A DNA stretch of 64,000 nucleotides from Paenibacillus barengoltzii NBRC 101215 (GTDB lineage: Bacteria > Bacillota > Bacilli > Paenibacillales > Paenibacillaceae). A program made the position numbers and the translations under genes. The stretch lies in the NCBI RefSeq assembly GCF_004000745.1, contig NZ_BILV01000012.1, positions 43,835-107,834 on the forward strand, written 5' to 3'. Positions 25,889 through 35,049 of this stretch are shown here, piece after piece. Position 1 is the stretch's first letter. Each line of letters opens with the position of its first letter. Below the pieces are notes generated by a model that was not told the DNA's origin, searched no databases, and saw nothing but the letters and a program-made list of their open reading frames with translations.

Positions 25889-27199
25889 ATGAAAAAATCG
25901 GCAATCCGTGCTTGGATTCTGTATGATTGGGCCAATTCCGCGTATTCGACAACGGTGTTGGCTGCCGTGCTGCCCATCTTTTATGCCGGGGTGGCTGCGC
26001 AAGGGTTAAGTGAAACGACTGCGGCTTCCTATTTGGCCTATACGCATTCCATCGGCATGGCGTTGGTGGCGGTGATCTCTCCATTGCTGGGATCTATTGC
26101 GGATATATCTGGCCGCAAAACAACGTTTCTGACCTGGTTTGCGCTGCTTGGTATCGTAGGTACGTTGGGGTTCGCGCTCGTTGGCCCAGGGGACTGGCTG
26201 CTCGCTTCGGCTTTGCTTGTCGTGACGACCGTTGGATTCTCGGGGAGCCTCACCTTTTATGATGCGTTACTGCCGGACTTGGTACCATCGCCAAAACGCG
26301 ATGATGTCTCAGCCAAAGGATATGCAGCCGGGTACATCGGCGGCGGGATCCTGCTGGCGGTCAACCTGCTGATGATCCAACAGCCGCACTGGTTTGGGAT
26401 GAGGGATGAGCTTGCGGGCACCCAGCTTTCTTTCTTGACCGTGGGGCTTTGGTGGCTCGTCTTCTCACTGCCGTTAATGCGGAACGTCTCTAACCTTCCG
26501 AAGCAAGCAACCGGTCTTACGGCTGGAGGATACGTACGTGCTGCTTCTAAGCGGCTTCGCGGTACATTCAAGGATATTCGCCGTTATCCGCAGCTATTTC
26601 GGATGATCGCGGCCTTCTGGTTTTACAATGATGGGATTAATACGATCATCCTGATGGCCACGATCTACGGCACGACCTTGGGGATCGGTACCAGCGATTT
26701 GATTTTGGCTCTATTAATTACGCAGTTCGTTGGATTCCCTAGTACGATCCTGCTCGGCAAAGCGGCAACACGTCTCGGCTCCAAACGTGTGTTGATCGGC
26801 ACGCTGTGGACCTATGTGGTGATTGTTCTCTTGGGCTTTGGCATGAGCAGCGCGCTGCATTTTTACATACTCGCTGTTATGGTGGGGCTTGTGCAAGGGG
26901 GAAGTCAATCGATTTCCCGCACGATTCTTAGCGAACTGATGCCGCCGAACCGGACGGGCGAATTTTTTGGCTTCGTTAACATTACGAGCAAGTTTTCCTC
27001 GATCTTTGGGCCGTTTGCTTTTGGGCTCATTGGACAAATCACTGGCAATTCGCGCCTGGGGATCTTGTCGTTGCTGCTGTTTTTTGGCTTAGGGATCGCT
27101 GTCGTGATGAGATTGAACCTAAACCGAGGAAAGGCGGATGCCTTGCGGGATATAAACGATCCTTTTTCTTCTGAACCGAAGCCGCCCGTAACGGCATAG
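25889..27199 (+). CDS. UMF1-family MFS transporter
   Basis: Membrane transporter, 436 residues, about 12 membrane segments, of the UMF1 family related to fungal vacuolar Atg22. It opens with AIRAWILYDWANSAYSTT split around residue 12, the family hallmark, and has SPLLGSIADISGRK after helix 2. Bacterial members are annotated as exporters; no substrate can be named. AAAGGGG lies 9 bases before the ATG. A TATAAT at 25850-25855 is a plausible -10. It has no co-directional partner other than ybaK 98 bases downstream. Confidence 0.88.
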   Translation: MKKSAIRAWILYDWANSAYSTTVLAAVLPIFYAGVAAQGLSETTAASYLAYTHSIGMALVAVISPLLGSIADISGRKTTFLTWFALLGIVGTLGFALVGPGDWLLASALLVVTTVGFSGSLTFYDALLPDLVPSPKRDDVSAKGYAAGYIGGGILLAVNLLMIQQPHWFGMRDELAGTQLSFLTVGLWWLVFSLPLMRNVSNLPKQATGLTAGGYVRAASKRLRGTFKDIRRYPQLFRMIAAFWFYNDGINTIILMATIYGTTLGIGTSDLILALLITQFVGFPSTILLGKAATRLGSKRVLIGTLWTYVVIVLLGFGMSSALHFYILAVMVGLVQGGSQSISRTILSELMPPNRTGEFFGFVNITSKFSSIFGPFAFGLIGQITGNSRLGILSLLLFFGLGIAVVMRLNLNRGKADALRDINDPFSSEPKPPVTA

Positions 27200-27297
27200 G
27201 AAAAAACAACTTCATCCGTTTCCGGCCTGTCCTGCTTCCTGCAAAAATGCTACGATAATTGAATACAGGACCCAGGAAGATTAGAGGAGTGGAAACC

Positions 27298-27774
27298 ATG
27301 GCCGAAGTCAAAACCAATGCCATGCGTATGCTGGACAAATCGAAAACCCCATATCACATCTTTGCATACGATGCCGAGGACGGACAAATTCATGGAACCG
27401 CGGTGGCGGAGAAGATCGGCAAGCCCGTCGAACAAGTTTACAAAACGTTGGTAGCCCGCCAAGGCTCATCGTTATTTGTATTTATTGTTCCGGTTGCGGA
27501 GGAGCTGGACCTGAAGAAGGCAGCCAAGGCCGCCGGGGTCAAAAAGATCGAGATGCTGCCGCTAAAGGATTTGCAGCAATACACGGGCTATGTCCGCGGC
27601 GGCTGCTCTCCGATCGGTATGAAGAAGCAGTTCCCCACCTTTATCGACAGAACGGCCGAACAACTGGAAACGATGCTTGTATCGGCAGGTCGGATTGGTT
27701 TGCAGATGGAGCTGACGCCTTATCAGCTGGCGGCCCAGGTCAAGGGGAAGTTCGCGCCGCTGATTCGTGAGTAA
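27298..27774 (+). CDS. ybaK: Cys-tRNA(Pro)/Cys-tRNA(Cys) deacylase, YbaK/EbsC family
   Basis: Trans-editing factor that hydrolyses mischarged Cys-tRNA(Pro), 158 residues. Family motifs: residues DGQIHGTAVAEKIG, VYKTLVARQ with the functional Lys, and GYVRGGCSPIGMKK near the C-terminal third. ATG 27298 is chosen since AGAGGAG lies 8 bases before it; the frame could extend to a TTG at 27259. The gene converges on the AraC regulator with only 5 bases between stops, and no terminator is visible there. Confidence 0.92.
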   Translation: MAEVKTNAMRMLDKSKTPYHIFAYDAEDGQIHGTAVAEKIGKPVEQVYKTLVARQGSSLFVFIVPVAEELDLKKAAKAAGVKKIEMLPLKDLQQYTGYVRGGCSPIGMKKQFPTFIDRTAEQLETMLVSAGRIGLQMELTPYQLAAQVKGKFAPLIRE

Positions 27775-27779
27775 GAGAA

Positions 27780-28658
27780 TTAGCTCGTTTGCTCCTTTTT
27801 CCCATTCATACGATATTCGATTGGAGATATCCCTAATCGCTTCTTAAACGCTTTTGAGAAGGAAGAAATGTCTTGGTAACCTACAGCTCTAGCGATTTCG
27901 GCAATAGTGTAATTGGTATGCTGCAAGAGCAGCTGAGCCTCCTGCATTCTGAGTTGGAGCAGGTAATTAACGGGAGAAGTGCCATAGGTCTTGCGAAACA
28001 TTTTGGAAAAATGCGTTCGCTCGATGCCAACCGAAGTGGCGATCTCCTCAATGGTAATTAGTTCCGAAAAATGGTGCTCGATGAGCTGCTTTCCTTTATC
28101 AAGCCAGTCCAGAGTTAGATCTTGCTGCAGAACCAGCGGGGTTGGTAGTTCCAACGATTGAAAGATGGCATACATCCCGTGCAGGCGCGCGAGCGCCTGC
28201 TGGTGTTGATGAATTAAGTTGAGAAAAGCCGAAATGGTTCGATCCACCACGCGATTGGGCATATGCGGATGCTCCGGTGTCAGCCCTAGCCGCGCCAATG
28301 TCGCCAGCGCTTGTTTACCGTCAAAGGCCAAGATCAGCTTCTTGATGGGTTGCTGAGGATCGCAATAATATTCATGTATCACTTGAGGAAACAGGCAGAA
28401 GATATCATTAGGCTGAAGGTGATACTGCTTCTTCTGTTGGATAAAAGTGCCCGTTCCTTCCAATACGCACAACAAATAATAATTATGGGTAACACGTGGT
28501 CCGATGTGATAGTGAGGCTTGGCGAGATTCGCCCCGATGCGAAGTGGCCAAATCCCATGCTGCTTCTCGAAATCGGTGGGCTGAAGCGGATAAATCGCCA
28601 GCCACTCATGCTCATGTTCGTTCCAATGTTCAAGTTGAATCCCCTTTACCAATTCCAC
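27780..28658 (-). CDS. AraC-family regulator with cupin sensor domain
   Basis: Transcription factor, about 292 residues: N-terminal cupin-like arm (about 1-150) and C-terminal double helix-turn-helix (about 190-290) with TIEEIATSVGIERTHFSKMF and IAEIARAVGYQDISSFSKAF each on one helix pair. A start at GTG 28658 is preferred because GGGGAG lies 8 bases upstream; the frame is open to 28718. It is divergent from the monooxygenase/ABC operon and is its likely activator, sensing the imported compound or sugar. Confidence 0.88.
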   Translation of the reverse strand: MELVKGIQLEHWNEHEHEWLAIYPLQPTDFEKQHGIWPLRIGANLAKPHYHIGPRVTHNYYLLCVLEGTGTFIQQKKQYHLQPNDIFCLFPQVIHEYYCDPQQPIKKLILAFDGKQALATLARLGLTPEHPHMPNRVVDRTISAFLNLIHQHQQALARLHGMYAIFQSLELPTPLVLQQDLTLDWLDKGKQLIEHHFSELITIEEIATSVGIERTHFSKMFRKTYGTSPVNYLLQLRMQEAQLLLQHTNYTIAEIARAVGYQDISSFSKAFKKRLGISPIEYRMNGKKEQTS

Positions 28659-28825
28659 TGCACTCACTCCCCTTAAGCCTGGTACTCCCCCACAAAGAGA
28701 CAAATCAATCTGCAACAAAAGGACATAGACACTTGTGACAACTTTGTGTACTCTAACTTATATCATATTAAACCTAGTAAAAACATAGGAAAATAATTAT
28801 TTATTTTTCACATGGAGGCGAAGTC

Positions 28826-29965
28826 ATGTCAGAACAGCAGCATGTGGAATTCGGATGGTTCCTGCCTACCACCGGAGATGGCGAATATGTAGGGATTCCT
28901 CCGCAACGGCCGGCTTCTCCGGAGTATCTGACAGAGATTGCCAAGGCAGCGGAACATGCGGGCTATGAGTTTGTCCTGATCCCAACCGGGGGCGATTGCT
29001 GGGATGGTTTTGTCGTTGGGAGCTGGATCGCTGCTCATACTTCGAAGCTTAAGAGTTTAGTTGCCTTGCGTCCAGGCCTAATCACACCAGTTCTTGCAGC
29101 CCGCAATGCAGCCACATTGGACCAAATGACCGGCGGTAGAACGATGTTCAACGTTGTGACCGGTCATTATCCACAGGACTTGAAGGCTTGCGGCGATCCG
29201 TTGTATGACCAGCATGATGCACGGTACGAACGGACACTGGAATTTGTGAAGGTAGTCAAGGGGGTATGGGAAGCAGGGGATGCGAAGGATGGAGGGTTTA
29301 ACTTTGAGGGCAAGCATTATCTTATTGAAGGCGGCTCCTGTCAGCCCCCTGTCTTGCAGCAGCCTCATCCTCCCATCTATTTTGGAGGAAGCTCGGTTGC
29401 CGGCAAGAAGACGGCAGCTTTGACCGCGGATGTATATTTAATGTGGGCTGAGCCCCTTCAATGGATTCGATCGCAAATCGAAGAAATGAAAGACTATCTG
29501 CAAGAACTTGAGAGAGAGCAGGGGATCAAACGCACATTAAGGTATGGCATGCGTGCTCAAGTAGTTGTCCGAGAAACAGAGGAAGAAGCCTGGGCTGCGG
29601 CCTGGAAGCTAATAAGCAAAGCCGATCCAGAGCTCATTCAGTCCAGAGAAAAGCTGCATGCGAAAACCGATGCCGTAGGTCAAAACCGGCAAATGGATCT
29701 GTATTATCAATCGATTCAGGACGATTATGTGATTGCGCCAAATATGTGGGCGGGATTGTCAGCGATCCGCGGAGGCGGTGCCGTCGCTTTTGTTGGTACA
29801 GCGGAGCAGATTGCAGACCGGATATTTGAGTTCGTGGATCTTGGTGTGACTTCGTTTATTTTGTCCGGTTATCCTCATTTGGAGGAAGCGGAGATTTCAG
29901 GGCGCTTACTGATGCCGGTATTAAAGCAAAAAATGGCTGAGCGCGGCTTGGTTAAGCAGGATTAG
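28826..29965 (+). CDS. SsuD-like FMNH2-dependent alkanesulfonate/sulfosugar monooxygenase
   Basis: Two-component flavin monooxygenase, 379 residues, closely resembling E. coli SsuD: FWFLPTxGDG-type opening (residues 10-19), FVLIPTGGDC with Cys58 matching SsuD Cys54, VALRPGLITPVLAARNAATLD in two parts, YFGGSS and the closing FILSGYPHLEEA. Such enzymes cleave C-S bonds of sulfonates, releasing sulfite. It heads an operon with a sugar-type ABC importer rather than SsuABC, which points to a sulfonated sugar such as sulfoquinovose as substrate. No partner flavin reductase is in this operon. Confidence 0.88.
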   Translation: MSEQQHVEFGWFLPTTGDGEYVGIPPQRPASPEYLTEIAKAAEHAGYEFVLIPTGGDCWDGFVVGSWIAAHTSKLKSLVALRPGLITPVLAARNAATLDQMTGGRTMFNVVTGHYPQDLKACGDPLYDQHDARYERTLEFVKVVKGVWEAGDAKDGGFNFEGKHYLIEGGSCQPPVLQQPHPPIYFGGSSVAGKKTAALTADVYLMWAEPLQWIRSQIEEMKDYLQELEREQGIKRTLRYGMRAQVVVRETEEEAWAAAWKLISKADPELIQSREKLHAKTDAVGQNRQMDLYYQSIQDDYVIAPNMWAGLSAIRGGGAVAFVGTAEQIADRIFEFVDLGVTSFILSGYPHLEEAEISGRLLMPVLKQKMAERGLVKQD

Positions 29966-29976
29966 GAGGATCGGAT

Positions 29977-31263
29977 ATGAGAAAATGGAGCGGATACATC
30001 ATCATTCTTACGCTGGTGCTGCTCGTATCGGCATGCGGCAGCGACAGTAGCCAGAGCAGTCAAAACACGACTCAGTCAAGTCATGCCAACAGCGGCGGAG
30101 ATCAACAAGAGAAGGTGAAACTGAGCTTTATTCATTGGCGCGGCGAAGATGTGGAAGTGCTGGACCGCATCATAGACAAGTTTGAACAAGAAAATCCGAA
30201 CATCCAGGTTGAGACTCAGGTGTTCCCGTCGGATCAATATCAATCGACCGCTCAAGCTAAAATCGCCGACGGCTCCGTCGGGGATGTATTCACCGTATTT
30301 CCAGGAGCGCAGTTTCAAGCGATCGCCAAGGCAGGGCTCTTTACGGATCTGTCTACTGAAAGCTGGCTGGACCATTTCGAGCCGAACTTAATCGCTGCTG
30401 GACAATTGGATGGGAAACAATATGCGTTACCGTATCAGTTGGTCTATAATATTCCGGTTTACAATATTTCGCTGTTTGAGAAGTATCACGTGGATATTCC
30501 CCGGGATTGGAACAGCTTCTTGGAAGCTATGGAGGTGTTTAAGCAGGCTGGCCTAACGCCGATTGCTTTTCCAGGAGCGGACATTGGGCCTGGGCAACTC
30601 ATGAACTCCATGGTGATGAATAATGCGCCGGATGAGGAGATTTTTGTGAAGTTGGAGGCCGGGGAAGCGAAGCTCACTGATGGATGGTGGGTGACCACTT
30701 TGTCGCAATTTAAGGAACTGAATGATCGAGGGTATTTTCAGAAGGACGCCGTCGGCGCGAAACAGGATTCTTCCATCGCTTTGTTCGTGCAGGAGCAGGC
30801 CGCGATTCTGGCAACCGGCTCTTACCATCTTGCCTCGAATAAAGCGAGCAACCCTAATCTAAAGCAAGGTCTGTTAGCCCCGATTACCGTATCTGCGGAT
30901 CAGGCGGTTTATGAAGGGATTCATACCACCACATTTATGCTGGCGGTCAATAGTAAATCGAAGCACCCTGAAGAAGCGAAGCTGTTTATTGAATTTTTGA
31001 GTCGTCCAGATATCGCCGGGGAATATGCGAATGGTACAGGTCAGAACGTCACCGTCAAAGATGTGGAATACACTTCGGAAGAACTCCAAATCGTGAGCGA
31101 ATGGACGAAGAAGCGGACCCGCTTCCAGCCGCGGTTTACGATCTCCAACGCCGAAGTTCAAAAGGCAGTTACCAATTCCATCCAGGCGGTACTAAGCGGG
31201 GAATCAGCGGAAAAAGCCGCGGCGGATGCGCAAGCGATCGTGGAACAGCAGATCGGGGAGTAG
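29977..31263 (+). CDS. ABC sugar-type solute-binding lipoprotein
   Basis: Family 1 carbohydrate-binding lipoprotein, 428 residues; signal ends at Cys20 in LVSAC, followed by a Ser/Gln/Asn-rich linker. Typical elements: VKLSFIHWRGEDVEVLDRII in the first lobe, FTVFPGAQF, YALPYQLVYNIPVYN in the hinge and LFIEFLSRPDI near the end. It starts 11 bases after the monooxygenase stop and overlaps the permease's possible upstream frame. With the monooxygenase it suggests uptake of a sulfo-sugar or its glycoside; the binding residues cannot be verified here. Confidence 0.9.
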   Translation: MRKWSGYIIILTLVLLVSACGSDSSQSSQNTTQSSHANSGGDQQEKVKLSFIHWRGEDVEVLDRIIDKFEQENPNIQVETQVFPSDQYQSTAQAKIADGSVGDVFTVFPGAQFQAIAKAGLFTDLSTESWLDHFEPNLIAAGQLDGKQYALPYQLVYNIPVYNISLFEKYHVDIPRDWNSFLEAMEVFKQAGLTPIAFPGADIGPGQLMNSMVMNNAPDEEIFVKLEAGEAKLTDGWWVTTLSQFKELNDRGYFQKDAVGAKQDSSIALFVQEQAAILATGSYHLASNKASNPNLKQGLLAPITVSADQAVYEGIHTTTFMLAVNSKSKHPEEAKLFIEFLSRPDIAGEYANGTGQNVTVKDVEYTSEELQIVSEWTKKRTRFQPRFTISNAEVQKAVTNSIQAVLSGESAEKAAADAQAIVEQQIGE

Positions 31264-31264
31264 C

Positions 31265-32137
31265 ATGAGAAAACATCTGCGATTGCTTCCGTTTGTTTTA
31301 CCTGGGTTGTCTTTATATGCGGTGTTGTTTTTATACCCGACGATCTCCGCACTCTACTATTCTTTAACGAATTGGGACGGCTTATCACCGTCCTATCAGT
31401 TTGTCGGCTTGCAAAACTACCAGAAGGTCAGTGAAGATATCATCTTTCGCAAAGCTATGGGCAATAATGTGAAGTTTATGTTGACCGTGGTTCTTGTGCA
31501 AACCGTTGTCTCCTTGCTCTTAGCGTTGCAGATTTACAAAACAACTAAGTGGAATGTTTTCTTGCGCGCGTTATTTTTCTTGCCGACGATATTGTCATCG
31601 GTATCCGTAGGGTTTATTTGGACATTTATTTATGATTCCAATTTGGGTGCTGTCAATTTAATGTTGCAAAATATCGGGTTAGGAGGCGTGGCTCAAAACT
31701 GGCTTGGCGATCCGAAAATCGCGATCTTTTCGATCGCTGCGGTGCAAGCGTGGGCTCATATTGGGCAGATGGCGGTATTATTTATCGCCGGGCTTTTATC
31801 GATCCCTAAGGAATTGAAGGAAGCTGCCATTTTGGATGGAGCGTCTCAGATTCGATTGTTTTTTCGCATCATTTGGCCGTTGCTTGCCCCGGCGGCAGCT
31901 TTGGTGGTGTCCTATACGACAATCCAATCCTTTAAGGCGTTTGATCTCGTGTTTACGATGACCGGTGGAGGGCCTAACTACTCCACGGAGATTTTATCTA
32001 CGTATATTTATAGCTCTGCCTTTCTTAACTACACGTTTGGTAAAGCGGCTACGGCTTCGGTCTACTTTATGATCCTGGTCGCAGTGATTACTTTTGTCCA
32101 ATTTAAGCTGCTGCGCACAGATCGCGTTAGTTATTAA
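31265..32137 (+). CDS. ABC sugar permease, first subunit
   Basis: MalF-type permease, 290 residues, six membrane segments, EAA loop KEAAILDGASQIRLFFRI (about 190-207). ATG 31265 lies one base after the binding-protein stop with GGGGAG just before it; the frame open to 31226 would overlap the upstream gene. The ATPase is not encoded nearby and is presumably shared. Confidence 0.92.
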   Translation: MRKHLRLLPFVLPGLSLYAVLFLYPTISALYYSLTNWDGLSPSYQFVGLQNYQKVSEDIIFRKAMGNNVKFMLTVVLVQTVVSLLLALQIYKTTKWNVFLRALFFLPTILSSVSVGFIWTFIYDSNLGAVNLMLQNIGLGGVAQNWLGDPKIAIFSIAAVQAWAHIGQMAVLFIAGLLSIPKELKEAAILDGASQIRLFFRIIWPLLAPAAALVVSYTTIQSFKAFDLVFTMTGGGPNYSTEILSTYIYSSAFLNYTFGKAATASVYFMILVAVITFVQFKLLRTDRVSY

Positions 32138-32148
32138 GGGGGGATAGA

Positions 32149-32964
32149 ATGCTCCGTATCGTTGGAAAAGTGATGCTTGTTGGTTTTGCTGGAGTCATTC
32201 TGGCTCCTCTATTGATCGTGGTGATCACGACCTTAAAAACGAATCCCGAGTTTTATGCCAACCCGCTTTCGTGGCCGGACCAATTCTCCTTGGATAATGT
32301 GCGCAGCTTGTTTGCCAAGCAAATGATGTGGCGTTATTTTTGGAATAGCACGTTGATTACTTTCGTTACGGTAGCGGCAGAATTGCTGCTGGCAAGCAGT
32401 ATGGCGTATGCGATCATGAGGTATGGAAAGAGCAAAGTCGGGAAGCTATTATTTGCGCTGTTCGCCATCGGTTTGATGATTCCGTCGCAGGTGAATATGA
32501 TCCCGATCTATGCGTTGCTTCGGGAGTGGTCGCTGACGAATAGCCACTTCGGGCTGATTATGGTCAGCTTGACGATCTTGCTGCCGCTAAGCGTCTTTAT
32601 CCTGTCGGGTTTTGTGAATACATTGCCCAAAGAATTAATGGAAGCGGGGGAGATTGACGGTGCAAGTGAACTCAGGCTGTTTACGCAAATCGTTGTGCCG
32701 TTATGTGCTCCTTACTTAGCAACCACTGCAGCCTTTTTATTTGTGATCGTTTGGAATGATCTGTTATTCCCGATGCTGCTGCTTGTGGAAAAAGATAAGC
32801 TGACCTTGCCGTTAGCTTTGCTTCAATTTAAAGGCGAGTATGTCACCCATTATCCGTTGTTAATGACTGGAGTTGTTGTTGCGGCGCTTCCGATGATCGT
32901 GATTTTTGTGTTCTTGCAGCGATACTTTATTGCTGGTGCATTGGCAGGATCGTTGAAAGGATAA
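32149..32964 (+). CDS. ABC sugar permease, second subunit
   Basis: MalG-type permease, 271 residues, six membrane segments, EAA loop MEAGEIDGASELRLFTQI (about 164-181), C-terminus FIAGALAGSLKG typical of the family. AAGGGGGG precedes the ATG by a few bases. It is the last gene of the monooxygenase operon, followed by a hairpin at 33011-33040. Confidence 0.92.
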   Translation: MLRIVGKVMLVGFAGVILAPLLIVVITTLKTNPEFYANPLSWPDQFSLDNVRSLFAKQMMWRYFWNSTLITFVTVAAELLLASSMAYAIMRYGKSKVGKLLFALFAIGLMIPSQVNMIPIYALLREWSLTNSHFGLIMVSLTILLPLSVFILSGFVNTLPKELMEAGEIDGASELRLFTQIVVPLCAPYLATTAAFLFVIVWNDLLFPMLLLVEKDKLTLPLALLQFKGEYVTHYPLLMTGVVVAALPMIVIFVFLQRYFIAGALAGSLKG

Positions 32965-33010
32965 TAAGTTAGCGTGCAGATGGCATCTTGACCCGCGTCT
33001 AATCGAAAAA

Positions 33011-33045
33011 CAAGCCCATTCCAATGGTGGAATGGGCTTGTTCAT
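33011..33045. terminator. hairpin after the ABC operon
   Basis: Perfect 13-bp stem CAAGCCCATTCCA/TGGAATGGGCTTG (33011-33023 and 33028-33040), loop ATGG. The T run is weak (TT), so it may be bidirectional and of modest strength. Confidence 0.75.
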
Positions 33046-33049
33046 GTCA

Positions 33050-33235
33050 CTAGTTTTGCTTCTCCTCGCTCAGACTTTTGACGTATTCGATAAACCGTCT
33101 AGCCGCCGGTGAGACGTAACGGTCTTTTCGCCATTTCAGGCCGAGCTCCCATTGCCAGCCTTCTTCTTGAATCGGAATCCATGCAAGCCCATCGAGTTCC
33201 AAGCCCATGGTCTTCGTGCAATACCGGTTCTTTTT
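33050..33235 (-). pseudogene. C-terminal remnant of a LysR-family regulator
   Basis: On the minus strand about 61 codons run open to a TAG at 33050. The translation contains GLELDGLAWIPI, WELGLKWRKDR and VSPAARRFIEYVKSL, which fits the last part of a LysR-type effector domain. Upstream in this frame lies the stop codon of the serine hydrolase gene, so no promoter, start or DNA-binding domain remains. The rest of the gene appears to have been removed and the serine hydrolase gene now abuts the break. Confidence 0.65.
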
Positions 33236-34162
33236 TTACACTAAATAAGGTGCAATACATAAGCGGAACATCTCTGTTGGCGGACGTGTCTGCTTCCGTT
33301 GATCTTGGGTCAGCACAACCACCGTCTCCAAGCTAGGAATGACATATATGAACTGCCCACCGTATCCACGAGCATAGAAAAAATCAAATCTCGGATGCCC
33401 GTCCTCTCCATAAACGTCCACCCACCAATGCCAAGCATAACAGCCGCGCCAAGGGGATTCGACATCGATCGCAGGCTTTACGGATTCCGCCACAAGTTCT
33501 GCCTGGATCACCTGCTGGCCTTCCCATTTGCCGCCCTGCAAGTAAAGCAAACCAAATTTCAACATGTCCTGCGGACGAAGCCACATGCCAAATCCACCGG
33601 TATGAATGCCCTGCGGGTCCTGCTGCCAACGATACGTCTCAATGCCCAGCGGGCCAAACAGATGCTCCTCGGCAAATTGCGCCACCGGGATGCCGGTGAC
33701 TTGGACAAGGATCGCCGATAACAGCTGAGACGCTCCGGAGTTGTATTCCATCCGGTCCCCGGGGCGGTCAGCCATCGGCTGCTCCAGCGCAAACTGAACC
33801 CAATTGGGCGACCGGGTCATACGTGGGAACGAGTTATGTCCGCCAAACTCCGTCCAATTCCACCCAGCCGTCATCGTGAGCAGATGACGCAATGTAATCT
33901 CACGTTTTCGCTCATCCGGATCTTTCTCCAGCTGTGGAAAGAAGCGGCGAATCGGTGTGTCGGGAGAAGGCAGGAGCCCCTGATCCCAGGCGATGCAGAG
34001 CAAGGCGGAGAGGAAGCTTTTTGTACAAGAATTAATTTTGGCGAGCTCGTCCGCAATTTGATCGTTGCGATAATGTTCAAGCACCAGCTTGCCTTGAGTG
34101 TGAATTAAACAGCTTCTTAAATCAAGCGGCGCGATGGCTGCCGAAATGGAAGATACATTCAT
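33236..34162 (-). CDS. beta-lactamase-fold serine hydrolase
   Basis: Class C beta-lactamase/penicillin-binding-like hydrolase or esterase, 308 residues, without signal peptide. Catalytic SxxK is S45-C-T-K48 and the YxN-type motif is Y140-N-S142; a late HxG-like element is replaced by YGGQ. Other family stretches: LRHLLTMTAGW and GGFGMWLRPQDMLKFG. The absence of a signal suggests a cytoplasmic esterase rather than a resistance enzyme. AAAGGA lies 10 bases before the ATG. It sits 16 bases after ynfA in the same direction. Confidence 0.85.
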   Translation of the reverse strand: MNVSSISAAIAPLDLRSCLIHTQGKLVLEHYRNDQIADELAKINSCTKSFLSALLCIAWDQGLLPSPDTPIRRFFPQLEKDPDERKREITLRHLLTMTAGWNWTEFGGHNSFPRMTRSPNWVQFALEQPMADRPGDRMEYNSGASQLLSAILVQVTGIPVAQFAEEHLFGPLGIETYRWQQDPQGIHTGGFGMWLRPQDMLKFGLLYLQGGKWEGQQVIQAELVAESVKPAIDVESPWRGCYAWHWWVDVYGEDGHPRFDFFYARGYGGQFIYVIPSLETVVVLTQDQRKQTRPPTEMFRLCIAPYLV

Positions 34163-34178
34163 ATCCGGGATGTCCTTT

Positions 34179-34505
34179 CTAATGTCGTGGTGCCCAGAGG
34201 ATAATGGAGACGCCGATCAGACAAACTGCGGCGCCAAGCCAATCGTAGAGGTCGGGTGTTTTCTTGTCCACCCACCAGCCCCATAACACTGCGAGCGCAA
34301 TAAATACGCCGCCATACGCTGCATACACACGGCCAAAGTTCGGAAATTTCTGCAGTGTCGGGATCAGGCCGTATACGATCAAAATTAGGCTGCCGACGAT
34401 TCCGTACCCTAGCGGTTTGGATTCGCGCAACCACAGCCAAACTAAATAACCGCCGCCGATTTCGGCGAGTCCGGCGACAATAAACAAGAGGATGGCGAGG
34501 AGCAT
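34179..34505 (-). CDS. ynfA: YnfA/UPF0060 small membrane protein
   Basis: Four-helix membrane protein of 108 residues, the same length as E. coli YnfA, related to small multidrug resistance efflux pumps. It opens [19 protein letters not shown] and has [18 protein letters not shown] and [14 protein letters not shown]. The start at 34505 matches the family; the frame is open to 34553. It is probably co-transcribed with the serine hydrolase. Confidence 0.9.
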   Translation of the reverse strand: MLLAILLFIVAGLAEIGGGYLVWLWLRESKPLGYGIVGSLILIVYGLIPTLQKFPNFGRVYAAYGGVFIALAVLWGWWVDKKTPDLYDWLGAAVCLIGVSIILWAPRH

Positions 34506-34674
34506 GATGCAGCTTAGGTCCTTTCGCGTTATTTTTACCAAAGATTGTACCATGGATCCGCGAAGATGAAACCTTGATGAAGATACTGGCTTCTTTACAT
34601 GGATGCGCTATAATCAATGTAAACAAATCTTCAAAATTAAACTATCAAAACAACAATTAAAGGAGTGGATCCGG

Positions 34675-34992
34675 ATGGAACGTGTCCAATCGGAATCGCA
34701 ATTCGAGCAATTAATTCAAAGAGACCAATATACGGTGATCAAGTTTGATACGACCTGGTGCCCGGATTGCAAGAACCTTGATCGGTTTATCGGGGATATC
34801 ATTCAGGAGCATCCGGACAAAGAGTTCTACGCGATGGATGCAGAGGAATTCCAGCCGCTGGCTGAGGCTAACGAGGTGCGGGGGATTCCAAGCTTGCTCG
34901 TGTATAAAAATGGGGAGAAGATCGCCCATCTGCACAGCAAATTTGCCAAGACGCCGGGACAAGTCCGCGAATACCTGGAGAACTTGGCTTAA
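34675..34992 (+). CDS. thioredoxin-like protein with CPDC active site
   Basis: Cytoplasmic thioredoxin-fold protein of 105 residues. The active site is WCPDC (Cys29, Cys32) rather than the classical CGPC, with GIPSLLVY holding the cis-Pro. ATG 34675 follows AAAGGAG at the right distance; an upstream extension to 34603 lacks a site and looks noncoding. A TATAAT at 34609-34614 may be the -10. The CPDC variant suggests a specialised reductase or isomerase role. Confidence 0.88.
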   Translation: MERVQSESQFEQLIQRDQYTVIKFDTTWCPDCKNLDRFIGDIIQEHPDKEFYAMDAEEFQPLAEANEVRGIPSLLVYKNGEKIAHLHSKFAKTPGQVREYLENLA

Positions 34993-35049
34993 TGCGGTAA
35001 GCGGCAGAAGCGATGTTCATCGCCCAACCGAAAAAAGGGGATGAGGGAC

